In this document: piece by piece, positions 11,486 through 26,400 of the stretch | Layout of the letters: each line of letters starts with the position of its first letter | How positions within the stretch are numbered: the stretch's first letter is position 1 | The notes under the pieces: generated by a model | Databases searched by the model: none | What the model saw: the letters and a program-made list of their open reading frames with translations, nothing else | Told to the model about the DNA's origin: nothing | Translations under genes and position numbers: made by a program | Assembly (NCBI RefSeq): GCF_003073045.1 | Contig: NC_037603.1 | Coordinates: forward strand, 12,716,192-12,780,191 | Direction of reading: 5' to 3' | Source: Pomacea canaliculata | Taxonomy: Eukaryota > Mollusca > Gastropoda > Architaenioglossa > Ampullariidae | Length of the DNA stretch: 64,000 bases

Positions 11486-14400
11486 ATGTTTCTGTGGTCG
11501 TTCTTGCTCGTTCTAGAAACTCGTTACTGTAAGTCCATTTCTTATACATTTATTAATCTGTTGATTTCTTTTTGGCTTTTTCATTTAAATATGTCTCCTG
11601 TGTGTGTCGAAAGCAGATCTGACTGATTAGTATTTAGGAAGTTAAGTTTTCAAATGTTAAACCATGTAAATGTTTTCACTGTTTATCAGTTAAATTATAT
11701 CGTATAAAATTATGCTATTTCAAAAGGAATCCACTTTCCGATATAGTTGATAAATGGTTCATTGCAGTCAATTTTGTGTTTATTTAGCTAAATGAATCTT
11801 CCAGTAATTTTTTAAATATTGAAATTATAGATGTTTGAAGTCATGGTTGTGGAATATAAGTAGACTAGTAGGTTTCTCAAACGACGCTCATCAGGTGTCT
11901 GGTTGTACATTCCTAGATGTCGCTGCCCAGGCAGTGCCTGACCCTTGTCTCCATGGAAACTACCAAAACCTGACGGACGTTCACCGCAGTGTGTCCTATG
12001 TGACGGCCTACCCAGAGCCTCCACTGTGCGACATTGACCTCGTCGTGGGCTGGTACCGGTTTATGGTAGATGCTGAGAGTAAAATGCCTGAGACATGCGT
12101 CGATACTTTTAAGGTACGAAATTGAAGATTTTCATCATTCATCCATCCGTCCGTCTGTCTGTCCAACCATCCAACATAACAAACACATTATTTCTAGTCT
12201 TAGTTTTCGATATAAAGACAAGGGGAGCCGCCAAAATTATTCGTGATATACATTATTTCGCTTATATTCTCACCACTTAAAATATTGTAGAAGCTGGAAA
12301 TGACGAATGAAAACATCATATCACTTACAAGGATAAAGCTAAATTAGTGCATATTCCACTTTTGACAGATTTTTCAAACTATAGCTAATGTCTATTAAAT
12401 GCTCTATCTATACCACTCATACATAGATGCATTTCCTTAATATTTTGATACAAATATGTAACGGATCAGTCTGTGCCTCCTTGTTTTGAACTTAGTTTAA
12501 TCCCTTCGCTGTGTGTAAATAACATGTACTGATGAGTGAGAGTGTCAGCGAGGAAAGGGAGATCACTCTAGCGACATAGAGAAGAAGCAGACGGCATTGG
12601 CGGCCATGAGAGATGAACGGTGTGTGTGAGTGTGTTTTGCAAGATAGAAAGGTAAATGCCAGTAATAATTTCTTGCCTAGCCAAGGTTTATTGTTCTGTG
12701 TACACGAGCAATTGTGTTAGAACCCTGCTGATCGAGGATTACATCTAGAAAAATCCTCCATCGCCTGAGGTAAGACACCCAGCAGTGTGTGAGCGGGTGT
12801 ACCGTTGACTTCATGTCGCCAAGAAACTGTAAGTGTAGCACTCAGTGTCTGCTGGTGCGATTATAATTGAGATAATATAATTGGAACTTTGTGTTGACGA
12901 GCAGAACTGTGAGAGCCGTGTGTTTCCTATACATAGACGACGAGAGTTGAGATGAAGATTAAGAGCTAAGTGTGATTGATCGGAGAGGTGCCCCAGAGAT
13001 AAACATTGTATCATTAGTTGTGTGTCACCGATAGAGTATTGTGTAGAAGCGAGCAATTATTTATGCATGTGTGTTTTGTAATCTGTAAGTCCTGAGCCAT
13101 TCGAGCATTTTAATAACATTACGTGCACAGCCGCAAGCAATCTTATTTTGTGCATTGAAAGAACACGTACGTACGTCGTGTATGTGTGTTGTCTGTGAGT
13201 GCACCGGCGTCCGTGACAAACTATGAGATACGCACCTACATCTTCGCATCCATTATATTACTTACAGTCATCTGGACTATACATGTTTATGCTGGCAATG
13301 ATGATGGGGATACCTGTCGTATGACAGACATTTTTATCTGTGCCTGCCTTTCTCTCAGCGCTTGGGACAGAAAGCCAAGCAGACGACGTTTGACGTCATC
13401 TTCCAGGCTATTTTTATCTGGTTCGCGGGGAAAGGTCAAAGCCTGTTTTTCTGAAAAGCAATGCTTGACGTCATGTCCGTGTACGTCACGCGTCGTCTGC
13501 TATTTGCTGCTTGTTTGAACGACTTGACATTATACCGATCGTAACAAAATGAAAACGTGTTTTCCTGCCCGCAGAAAATATCTTTTTGAAAGTCTTTACC
13601 GGTCTGTTACAAATATTTGTTACAATAAACTTGAGGAACAAACGACGAAAGTCCTCAGACAGATTCACTTTATGCTTTCTTTCAATGCGTGCGTGTGCAG
13701 TGCGGGACGACTGTTCCAATATGGCTGAGAGGTACTCACCCCTCTGTAAGTGACGGGATCCAAACGAGGCAAGCATGCGCGAACGTCAGACTGGTGGGCC
13801 CTTCCTACGTCCCGTGTTGTGGACACCGCTATCAACATCGGGTCAAAGAACTTGTGGCGGATTTTACGTTTACTATCTACATCCACCATCATCCTGTCCG
13901 ATTGCGTATTGTGCAGGTAATTCGGAAACAAACATAATTTTTTTTCTACACATTTCTTCGACCGTTCATGCATTTTTCTTTTCTTGTCATTTTCCTTCCA
14001 GGTCTAATAATTTGAGCATCAAAGACAAAAAGAGAGGATAGAGAGCTCAGATTATATTGAATTTTGTATATTATTGTGACAAGAAGAGCTTTGCTAAAAA
14101 GGCCTTCTCAAGTATGCACGTACGTATGCGAACTCTTCCATTTGTGATGTTTTTGTTATGTCCACTCAGTTTACAAATCCATCTTGTTGAACTTTACAGG
14201 AAAGGACGCACCATGTCCAGCTGGCAAGTGGTCTCCGACAGGTTTTCCACCCGGCTGTAAAGGTGGGTGAATATGTTACCTTGCATGCGAATATGTCACT
14301 GTAAGATATGGACGTCAGTGCGTCTGTGTTGATGCCTGTAATTCATGACATTTGTCAGTCAACCAACGACTAAATGAATAGTTAATCACGTGATCAAAGA

Positions 14401-17400
14401 ACATAGCCGATAACCAGATGAAATAATGCACAGTATATTAAATAGACTACAAGTATGCTATCGCATTTTTCTGACAGCCATAAGCAAGGAGCGACTCGCT
14501 TGGTGTGGTAAAGACAAAGGAATTTTGAGTTTCGCTGAATGTAATTGTCACGTGCTACGTCCCCGTGCACTGTCTGCTAATTTTCGCAAACCCTCACCAT
14601 GAGAGTCCATCAGTTGTTCTGCTCTCTCTTTTATCGGCAGACCCCTACCCACAGCTGACTGACCCGCCGAGATTCCGGGGACCTGTGATAGAGCGAAACA
14701 CCTTCTATTTCACCTGTGACCTGACCTTTAGCGGCAACGACCCGGATCAAGCCTTTGAGTTTGTCTGGCTGTTTGACGGCGTGGAGGACCCTAAAGTGCC
14801 GCCAGAAGTCATCAGTTATCCGTGGCAATCTGGGAGACTGGATGGGGCTCAACTGGCGGGTCTCCTCAACAAGAACGTGAGCTTATAATTACATGTTAAC
14901 TGCAAACAACACAGTGATTGCAGGGCATGACATGATGAAGTACTGTTGTATCATTGTGGTATGTCAAAACACCAGAATCATGTTAATCTCTGCAAAGCTG
15001 CTCATACGCCCACATTATTATCTAGGTAGGGGTCTCCCTGACCGCAAAAAAGCCAACTGTATATCCTCCCATGCATTCTGAGAGCGAGCTAGAGTAAAAA
15101 AGAAAGATTCATAACAGTCTTTTGTGGGTTAGAAAAATCTCCTTTGAATCTTTGACAGGTTGGTTGTAAAGTGCGTGCATTTTACAAACAAAATGCCATC
15201 AAGAAGGGACCCTGGCTGGAGAGCGCTGTGACGTACTGGGCTGGAATACAAGTAAGTATCGACAACAGGTTGAGAGTATCTGTAAAGTACATGCCGACTG
15301 TCGCATCTCTTGCTATACATATCTGTACAGGCCGCAACTTTAAGCGGTTTACCGTGTCTAGAGATTTCACATTCCCTGGGAAGTTAAATAATCTTCCTGG
15401 TAGGTGGTAAGTAAGCCTTTTACCTCGAGTAGACTAATCGGCAAAAAACTTACCTTCCAGAAAGTTCACGTCATTAGAACAGTCTGTTTACATTAATATA
15501 CATGTATAATATGTAATCATTGTATATAATGTCTCTATGTAGTTTTCTACCGTCATATCTTAACCAGATCACTTTTTTGACAGACAAATCCCTCCAATAT
15601 CTCCATACGTACTGATGAAGACAGACAGGATGTGGTCATAAGGTCAACACTTCCTATCTTATGCAACTCGACTTATGGTGCTTGTTGTTTAAGGATTTAC
15701 CTGTCGGTCACCGGGTCTGTAGGAGGTCACGGTAAGTTGAGACCAGATGAAAAAAAAAACTGAGAACAGCTTACCTTCGTGTCATTCGTTATAATAACAG
15801 TGCCTCTCATCTTATGATCAGTTAGTTCATTTCAGTTCAGTTCAGTCCCATGCCCGGTCCGGGCGTAGTGGGGACCTTCCGGCAGCAGCAACAGACATCT
15901 TTTCTGCTGTGCGTCCATGAGTCCTTTCAGTGGGCTTTGGCGAACTTGGCGGCGCCCATCTCCTCAGTTAGTTACAACACCGCAAACTGTGTCTCTCCCT
16001 TTCGAACACACAGGGCCAGACAAATACGTGTTATCACACAAATAAACAAAATGACTTATCTGGACGAATCTTCCTACTTTTACTAAATGCAACACAATTA
16101 CGTATATAAATAAATCATAACTACGATGTTTAACCTTTCTTGAAAGAGATATCTAGTAGATACCATTCCCCGTTCACTAACAACAGTCATAACACGATAC
16201 GCTTCACGATGTGAAGGAAGAAATAATTATCCAATCGCTCCCTACACTGATAGTCCAATGGGAAACGGACTTTACAACTACTCTCTTCACGACCGGCCTA
16301 CGTCACACCTCCTTTTTACATCATGGATACACGCATTAAGAAAACTGACGTCATTCCCACTCTTTCGTCATTGCACGTGCCCTTAGTCCTTCCTCTCTGT
16401 GACAGTGTGAGTTTGTTGTCTAGAAAAATACCAAATTATTCTATATTCTATATCGCAGATATTTTGAAAAAAGGTAAGATTAAAATGCTTTTCTTAAGTT
16501 TATTTCTTCTTTTGCAAAGCCCCCGTGGTAGTGTCCAACGATTGCAGAAATTTAATATGCACGTCACACTGGGACAACGGGCGTCATGAAGCGGCAACGA
16601 CGGTGTCAGTCGTGGCCAGCAAGACTCAGATGCAGTCCGGCACCAAGGACTTGCTGGTCTCCTTCGCTAATATTGTCGTCAATGACCCTTCGCCGTATCA
16701 TCAAATATTCCAAGGTTTTAAGATCCCCTCGGTACAGGTAAGTAAAGTGCACTACAGCAACGAGCTTCTTTAAATTTAAATGAGACAATGCGAACAAACT
16801 ACTGTTCTCTCTTTGTATCTTGCACCTTTAAATACACACATATATATATAATTATTAAAGCAAGATTAACAAAGCGCAGTACTTCAATTACACACTTGTC
16901 ACCTATAAATAAACATAGACGTTTAACAGACTGTATGTAGATATGTGCTCGTATACTCTGTGTGTGTGTGTATGCGCGCGCTTGCGTATAAAATGTCTCA
17001 TTAGTTTCTTGTCTCACTGAGAATCCTAACTCTCTAATGAGGAAAGCACTTCAAGCCAATTTTTGCAAAAGTCAAGACATGGATCGCTCCCACTTTTTGT
17101 GTTTGCCTTTGTACTTGAATTTATTTTTCTCATCTTAATACCTTCACACATTAATATCTTCATCTGCATCTCTGTCTGTTTCTTCCGTGCCTGTCGTTGT
17201 ATCTATAGTCTCGCTAAATATGCCGCGAAATATCGAAATTGTCAGGAAATATATTTATGCTTATTTTTATTTCTGTTACCTGATACACATCACACAGGTT
17301 CATGTTGAGCAGAGGGATTCAAAGGTCTGCAACATTATAACAGATCCACACATCACAGTCACAGGGCTGGAGAATAAAAGGTCAAAGACAATTCATTTGT

Positions 17401-20400
17401 AAATAAAGTAACATTAGTACTGTATATTTCGTGTTCATTTAATCTGCGTTTCTAATGTAATGGTTAATTTAGAATAAAAATAAAAAAATTTGGCAATCTC
17501 TGTGAAAAAAAAAACAGTTCTGTTTGTTACAGAGTTTTCCATCTGTTTAAAGTGGGTGACTACACTGCCTACGAAAATATCCAAAGGGATTTTGAGGTAA
17601 AGTGCAGCTGAATACCCGTAGTGTTTTTTGTGTTTCCCTTCCTTGTGTCAAGAGAAGTCTTTCTAGTTTCGTCGTACGAAGACAAAAGATGCCACACAAC
17701 AGATCTTGCTGGTGCTATTAAATCGAAGCTGAGAAATACGATTCAAGTTATCAAGGTTGAACATTATTTAAAGTTTTTCATTTTTTCGCCCACTCAGGTA
17801 ATAGTAAACATTTAACTCTTCGTTACATATAAAGTAAAACCTATATAAGAGAATTATGGCAATACTATAGGAAAAAAATACACGTTCCGATCTTTACAAG
17901 CTCTCTCACTCACTCACACATAAAAGCAAATAACACGTCAGGTAAATCATCAGCGACATTACAAAGAGCCTCCTCCTATAAACGACATCAATATTCTATC
18001 GATAAATTATTTACCAATAGAAATACCGTGATAAATTTGCATGCTTGCAGGTTCAGATTCGGACGTGGCCTTGCTACAAAGAGCGTGCTGACAGGGCGGT
18101 AACCTGTGTCTGTGGAGTTGCGGTTCGTGAGAAGGACGATGTGATCAGGGTCAATGGCTGCGATCATGGCTTCTATGGCAAAAGCGTTGGGTCACCGGAA
18201 ATCACCGTGGCCAGGCCTTTGAGAGAAGGCACGACCATACTTCAAGCTACGGATGGATCGACGATAACAGTAAGTCATCTTCAATTATGATTCTCTCTTC
18301 TCTCCATCTTCTTCTTGGTCACTGATTTCTTTATGTTTTCTTCAAATTTTTAACAAAATCACATCCGCGGCTTCCAGGTCCTTCTAAGTCTTAAGTGAAA
18401 TGATTCCTTGTCATGTTTTCTATCCACGTCACGTCTGCAGTAGGCGGTATTGAAGCACTTTAGTGTTTATGCATGAATCTCTATCTCTGAGCCTCTTTTC
18501 GGGGTTCGTGCATCGAGCAGCAACTGTCTTAGCCATGGCCTTGGTTAGTGTGATTCGAATGGAGTCAATTATATTACCTAGTTTGTTTTTTTTTCTAGAG
18601 CCTGTCCTAAGTGTCTCTTTTAGCTGATGTAGGTAAGACTGTTGAACCACATTCAAAATGGCATCTGACAATTTCTTTCGTTTTAAACTTTAAGTGATTC
18701 TGTCCTCTCAACCTTGTGCCAGTCAATCTACACCAGGGGTCTCAAACTCAATTTACCCGGGGGCCACTGGAGGCAGAGTCTGGATGAGGCCGGGCCGCAT
18801 CAGGTTTTCCACAAGAAAAGCTCTTACAAAAACATTCCAATGTCATCAAATGTCTTATTTTTTCATCTTATTTTTGTGTTAAAAAATAAAAATAAATTAA
18901 CAAATTCATAAGAAAAAATAAATCAATTTGTAATAAATGAATAAATTGAAAATGAAAATATAATAATAATACAGCAGATATAGAAGACTGAAGAAAATAT
19001 AGTTGCTGACCAGAGAAATGTAATTATTATTATTCAGATTCAAATGTCTGTATTAGCATTTCTTTAACATTTAACTTTCTTAACATGAATGGAACATTGA
19101 ACATAAACTGTTCTGAACATGGCTTCTTCTGCCTACTTCTTGCTGCTAGAGATGTGGCAGCGCTTACTCTCGCATAGCCGAGCCACATTTGGCTTAAGGG
19201 AGGAAGCAGTTGAGACCCTCAGTACGGCTTGAAGATGCTCATCAGTAAGTCTGAATCTGTACTTGGACTTATTGAAGTTCAAGGTAGAGAAGAGCTTTTC
19301 GCACAAGTATGTGCTCCCAAAGAGACACACGGTCCGCTTGAACATTCGGGAAAGCTCAGGGAAGCTAGGGGGCAATTCTCTCAAAAATTGCCCGAGCTTG
19401 TCTGCTTTTCCACTCACCTCCCTGAACTTGGCTTTGAGTTCAGAGTTGCACTGCAGGTCAATGAGCTCCATTTGAAGCACAGGAGGAGCATCTTGTACAT
19501 AAAAGGAGTAGGGGTCCTCAAAAATTTGAAATGTGGTTCTGTGCGTCTTGAAATCCGCAAATCTGTGATCGAATTCCTCCTGTAGCTTCAAAATGACATC
19601 CACATACTCTTCACCACTGAACGGTGTGCCTGCATCCATGAGTGCCTTGCATGCTGGAAATGGCAAAGGTCTGTCTGAGAAAGCTGGCTTCCATAACATA
19701 AGTTTTGTAGAGAGTGCTCTCACGTTGTCATAGGCAACACTGACAAGTTGCCCCTGACCTTGTAGCTTCTTGTTCAGTACGTTAAGCTCATGTGTCATAT
19801 CAACCAAAAAAGCTAAGTCCATGAGCCATTTTGGATCACTTAGCACAGGAACAGCAACCCCATCTTTCTCCATGAAGGCTTTCACTTCGGCTCTCAACTC
19901 AAAAAATCTCTTCAATATGTTTCCCCTGCTGAGCCAACGTACCTCGGTGAAGCAGAGCACATCCCCATATTCTGACTCCATTTCCTCTAAAAAAAGCACG
20001 AAACCTTCTGTGCTTTAAACCCCTGGATCTGATTTGGTTGATACATTTCACAACGATAGACATCACATTGTCAAACTTCAGGCATTTGCTGCAAAGGGCC
20101 TGCTGATGAATAATGCAGTGCAGAGCAATGGCCTCCTCCACACCTTCCTCTTCCAGTTTGTTTGTTTTTTTTTTTGTTTTGTTTTGTTTTGTTGTTTTTT
20201 TTGAACAAGTGCCACCAGTCCTCCCTGTCATTGATGGCGCTCCATCAGTTGTTATTCAACAAACCTCCTCAAGGCAAACCGGCATTCTCAATGCATCACA
20301 CAGCTGGTGAAATATCTCCTGAGCTGTGGTCTGGCCATGCATTGGAATCACTGAGAGCAACTCCTCTATGACTTCAAAAGTTCATCAACACCGCGGACAA

Positions 20401-23400
20401 AGACTGCGAGTTGGGCAGTGTCGGTGATGTCTGTGGTCTCATCAAGAGCGACTGAGTATACAATATGAAATAATATATATGAAACATTTGCTTTCTCACA
20501 CAGTTGATCATAAATGTCACTTGACAGGTCAGAAATGCGCTCTGCTACGGTGTTGCAGAAAGGCTGATGTTGCTAAACTGACCTTTCTTTTCTGGACAGA
20601 CAATACATGCAGCCTGTAATATGCACATTTTTAAAAATTCACCTTCTTTGGATGGCTTTCCTGCTTTAGCAATCATCTCACTAACCACGTAGCTAGCTTC
20701 GACTGCTGCGTCATTCTCTTTGGTTGCTTTCTTCAAGAAATTTTGTTGCTTCAGTAGATGTGTTTTAAGATTAGCAACCCGGCTGACTCTCTCATCTCCC
20801 TGGTATTTTGCATACTCCTCAGCATGTCTAGTTGTGTAATAACGTTTCAAATTGTATTCTTTGTGCACTGCAACTTTCTATTTGCAAATAAGACACGTTG
20901 GGGGCGAGAGAGGAGAAGATATAACAGTATCAAACTCGGGCCGCACTAACATGAAACTTTGATATTGAGGTGGGGGCCGCAAACTTTTGTCCGGCGGGCC
21001 GCAGTTGGCCCGCGGGCCGCGAGTTTGAGACCCCTGATCTACACACACCAACCACTTCCTGTCAACCTCTTGCTTCTACCTTTCTGAGGTGTTTCAAGAA
21101 TTTTTTTTTTTTTGCTGGGGGGCTGACACTCAGCTTCATCACATCTCAGAAATGTTTCTCTGCTTCTGACGGCTATCAATCTCTCTCTTGAAAGATATGT
21201 AACACATATAGTACACTAACGTTATTTGGTGTAAATTAGTTTAGAGACGTTTTCTTGGGTCTTTTTTTTTAAAAATTAGTTCATAATTTGTTTATACATA
21301 GATACCTATGCCTATGCTTGTGTGCATGAGTGAGTGAGCACGCGTCCTAAGTATGTTTATCTGTTAGACACATAGGTACTCCTCCCAATTGTCAGCAAAC
21401 ATTTTGTGTAATTTTCAAACAGTTTTTAATCTAATCATTAGATTAAAGTTCATGAACAGTTTTCTTGATCTATGACTGTGTTCCTTGAAATATATCCAAA
21501 GGAAAATCACAGCAATCTACTACAATAAACAACAGAATAAAGAGAGACCAAGCCAAACATAAAAAGCTAGGAGATAAAAAGTATTTGAATCACCCTCTAT
21601 TCTGGACAGTTAGCATAGAGTTTGGACAATTACCCTTCGATTTTAACAAGTGCCATACAGCTGCGAGCATAGCATCAGTTGCGTGGTCAAAGTACATGTC
21701 CTTGTGTCACCAGTTCATTCAAAACGATAATTTTTTATCCGAAGCACCATTTACTTTCGAGAAAATATAAACAAATTTTCTAAAATTTTAAACATATTCC
21801 ATGGTTTGTCGACATGTTATTGCTTAGTTTGTCATGTATTTCTGTTCGACAAGAAATGAATCATTCTGGAATGTAACGTTTGACACAGCTGATTTCCTGT
21901 TGTCGGCAGCTGTATTTTCCATCCAGTTCTGAGATTAAAATTACCACATTGGGAAAGTTTGGTGGTCATCTCAACCTGGACATCTCTGTTCCTGGTACTG
22001 ACTACCTCAATGGAAGAGGCTTGTGTGGGACGTTTGATAACAACCCTAACAACGAACTGACCCACCGGTTTGGCTTTGTGGACACAATGCCTGCAGACAG
22101 TGTACCAGAGGGTTTCACAGAGTCCTGGAAGTAATCACTAATGTTTTGTTGTTTTCTACGTTCAGATAGTTTTCTTTACATTTTAAAATGTGTTTCCACG
22201 TTAAAATACACTAAGATTTCAAGAATTTATACTTAACTTCAAAACATCATTGTAATGTAATTAATGTTTCAGGAACGATGACCGTACAAGCTTGTTCAGG
22301 ATTGTACCTCCACAAACGGGGGAGTCGTACGTGCCTAAGTACTGCACATGCAATAATGATGGCGCTGGAACTGTGAACTGTGCTTACCAGGTGACATACC
22401 AGGACACGTACTACCGGTTAGCTAATATCGTTAGACATTTTTCATTTAATCTTTTCCATGCTGTTAAAATGACCTTTGGTCCAAAAAATATTTGGAATAA
22501 CGAATATTCACTTTATATTTCTATTATTTTTCCGTTATTCATATTATGGAATAATTATTAACTCATTAAACAATTAATAGACAAATCACCTGCATAATGT
22601 TCTTAAATAAAACATACATCCATCATAACTTCTACATTTGTTATCGATCAATGTAATCAGCAAAGCATGAAGTGAAAAAAAAGAATAAATGGCGTATAAT
22701 ACTGATAAAGTAAAAATAATGAAGATCATTTTAAAATATACGTATAGTGCTAAGATAATGAAAATTATGACAAAATCACGAAAACGAAGTTGTCAACTTC
22801 TTGTAGCATTCACTGTTCTGTCGTGACAGCAATTTAAATATTTGCATGTGAAGTGTCCTACCTGCACAGACATCACAGCCAACAGTGGTTTTGTAGTAGG
22901 TGCATGGGGTGCATGGGTGCCTTACAAAATAATAGATCTGCAAGCACAGCCAACAGTGGTTTTACAGAAGGTGCATGGGTTCACCCACAAAGTAAGAGAT
23001 CTGCAAGTGGTAAAGCATACGTCGACTCCGATGAAATACACCGTGCTTACGACCCTAACGATTATGCAGGTAAAAGTATTTTTTTTTGTGATTACCATCA
23101 CCAAACCATAATGATGTTTATCTGTAGTGATAGAGATAATGATGACAGTGACTAATGGTTGAAGAAAAATGGTCAGGAGAAACGAAGTACTTAGAAAAAA
23201 GTCAAGATGGGGGTCGATAAAGATGATTAGCTCTGATGTTCCAGATTTCCAACCGCCAAAACTGTCATGGCCGACATCGACTGGCATCAGCGAGAGTCAA
23301 GCAGAGAACTACTGCTCCACCGCCTTGAGACAGTCTCAGCTCTGGTCTCACTGTCAGGACAAAACTCAGGAGATTCAAGGGCTGATCGAAAACTGCAAGA

Positions 23401-26400
23401 TCGATATTTTGGTGAATTTTCACAAAATACGAAAAAGACTGTTTAAAATTCAGAAGTTCATTTTACAACGCTCTTTAAAGTTTTAATCTGTATTATATAT
23501 ACACACATTCATATATTGTCTGACGAAATTCAATGTTTGATGACTAATATTTATACCTGTTATTTTAATAGAATGAATTGTAGGAAACTAATAGAATACT
23601 TGTTCTGAATTTTATCTTCATTCAGACGATCAGGTAGCTGATAATTATACAGGAACGGAGGCCATCGTGGAAGCTTTCCTGACAATTTGCAAAGTAGAGT
23701 TGGCCAAGGACCCGGATAACTACGTCACCACACCCACCGGAGAGAGTGTCGTGAAGCCAGAGATCTCTGACGACGTCTGCAACCCTGTGTGCTACATCAA
23801 CGGACGATGCAACAGGGGACAATGTGTCTGCAACAGAGGCTTTATCGGCGATAACTGTCAGATAAAAGATGAACCACCTAAACTGCTCGGCATCCGAGGG
23901 TGAGGAGTAGAACTAGTTGATTATGATTTTTAAGAAAGGGTTGTAAAGAAAAGCTAGATATAGATTGAGCCATCTTAAAGACTAATACCTATCACTAATA
24001 TACACAAGACGATTTGCAAGCAATTTAAAGAAATATCAAATAAATAAAATAACACAAAAAACGTCATTGGTAGAAAATAACAACGCCAATCATGTAGTGA
24101 GCTTTTTGTTGGACAACAGAACGAAATTTTAGTAAATGAAAAGGTAACATGCATTACTACAACAGGTTTTTATTGCTTTGTATAAGGTCCAACTTGTGTG
24201 ACTTTAATGAACGGCCATGCAAACAAGTCTTTATCAACGCTGAAAATATTCAGAATAAGGAGACAATGGCATGTAGAATTCAAGAAATTCTGGTAAGGAT
24301 TTGCAGATTTTTAAAGCTAATTAGAATTTTCACTAGTAATATTAAAATTTACTTGGTAATAATATAATATATGAAGATATTATTAGCTTAATAATAATAA
24401 TAATAATTCATACATGGTTTTGTTATATTTCTAGGACGATGGATCAGTTTCCGAAAGGGCTTCTATGAAAGAAGCTGTTTTCCTGACTCTTAACAAACTC
24501 GGCTGCTTCTTGCCTGATGCTGGCATAAAAACGGGTAAGTAACTCTCAACCGCCTTTTATTTAGTCTCCTGATGAATGGTTTCTGCATGTCTTGTAACAC
24601 GTACGCAAGCCCCACAGTCTTGGAGCTGCGTGTGGGTCGCCCTGTCTCTATGGGCGAAAATGGGAATGAAAATACGAAACACCTGGGCTTTCAAAACCAC
24701 TTTACTGTCGCAGAAAATGTTAAGTAAAAAAGAAGAGGGTTATGCTGCCTCGGTTTTTATTGGACACTCTGACATGTGTTGTCTTCACTGACGGCACTAA
24801 GAGATGTTGGAGGTACTCTTACTGCTGTTGTTGGACTAAGGAAGTAAGGGTGGAAGTTAAAAATCAATTATCAGAAGTTTTTATTTTCAGAGAAGTCAAT
24901 CAAACGGTTTTACATTACGGCAACCATCGATGGCCATCGTTATAGCAACCCAGTGAATATGACTGTGTACGACTCGTCCTGTCAGAACTGCACACAGGAG
25001 GGATGCTGGAGACTGGTAGGTTTATCTCCCCTTATTTTGTTTCTTCTAAATAATATACATACGCAGCATCTGGAGTCTGCCTGCATTTGCTCTTCACTTT
25101 TACATATTTTCAGCTTCTGATTATACACCATCGACTCCTAAGCGTATACTTACTTTTTCTTCGTCACAATTATTCCCAGTTTTTGCTCCACTCTCATTTA
25201 TTTATTTCATGTTCATCAACAATTGTCTTCGTAGCCATGGCTTTCATAGTTAAAAAAAATAGTAAAGCTTACCCCCATCTCGCGTTTTTATTATTAAAGT
25301 TTCTCGACTGTAGTCGATTCTAAATGATCGCTTCTGGCAACTTTTGTCTACAGCCAAGCACGTGTCTGATCAACAACTTGTGTTTCCAAGATGGAGAACT
25401 CAATTCGAAGGATAACTCGCAGATATGTACCGTTACGGTCAGCACGACGGAGTGGTCTCCTGTACCTACAGTTCGATGTGAGGATGACATTTCGACGATG
25501 TGTGTGTGCGAGTGTTTTTGAAGAGTGCTGTATCACAATATTCAAACTGTCACTCTAAATAAGTGTACATCGCGTTGAATTTCCTCCAAGGTGAACAAGT
25601 CTAATGAACGAAAGTTGATTAAGACATACACCTGGCCTGATGTTGTTTACAGCAGACTACCCGGTCATCATGTCCGTGAACGTGACCAGGTCAGAGGACA
25701 ACACCCAGTTAAGATGTGAGGTCAACGCTGATGCCTCAAAGCCCACAGCCAGCTTCCGGATGGCCTGGGGTGTCGATGGCGACTGGCTTCGAGAGTTGGT
25801 CATCCCCAGTGGACATCTGGAGGCTGCCATCAGCATGTCGGACGTTAGTCACGCTCATCAGGTCTGTTCGAAATGCTGCGTGCCTTCCTGTCTGATTATA
25901 GCTTATTCTTTTTCTTACGATTATCTGTTCGTCTTCCTGACTGTATATCTATGTTGATGTTTTACCTTTGCAATGAATCGTTCAGCTTATCGCAATTCTT
26001 AGCAAGATTGATCTCATATTGTTACATTTCAATGACTCGTAGGTATGTATATACTAGGATATAATAAATGAGAATGAACGGATTTATTTAATGTTTGTAT
26101 TGGCAGACTGATCGGCTGATTGAGTTAGCTGCTATAGGTGTATTTGTATGTGTGTATGTGACATTTCTGGAGGAGTGAATAGCCGAGTTGTTTATTAACT
26201 TTCATTTTTAAATGATTAATTCTGTCTACGTAAGCGCATTGAACCCGATATATGGTAGGGAAATGCATTTTATAAATGCACTGTTCTTATTATTATCAGT
26301 AGCACATTTGACATGTCACAATATGTATGCTAATATCCACAGGTGGCATGTCGTGTACGTTCAGTTTTCACTGACACCAACATTTTCAGTCCCTACACCT

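Larger units (their letters stand above)
18734..21036 (-). mobile_element. hAT superfamily DNA transposon in intron 11 of gene B
   Basis: A 2,303-bp element with 16-bp perfect terminal inverted repeats beginning CAGGGGTCTCAAACTC, flanked by the 8-bp duplication ATCTACAC on both sides. The 8-bp duplication, the CAGGG ends and the transposase remnants with a C-terminal dimerisation segment are standard hAT features. GC-rich subterminal GGGCCGC motifs lie inside the right end. The transposase reads antisense to gene B. Copy A shows the empty site at 550-565. The coding region is frameshifted, so the element is non-autonomous now. Confidence 0.95.

Noticed and set aside
19229-20018. Plus-strand frames over the hAT transposase (up to 118 codons)
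   Set aside because: Antisense shadows of the transposase, which has the recognisable motifs.
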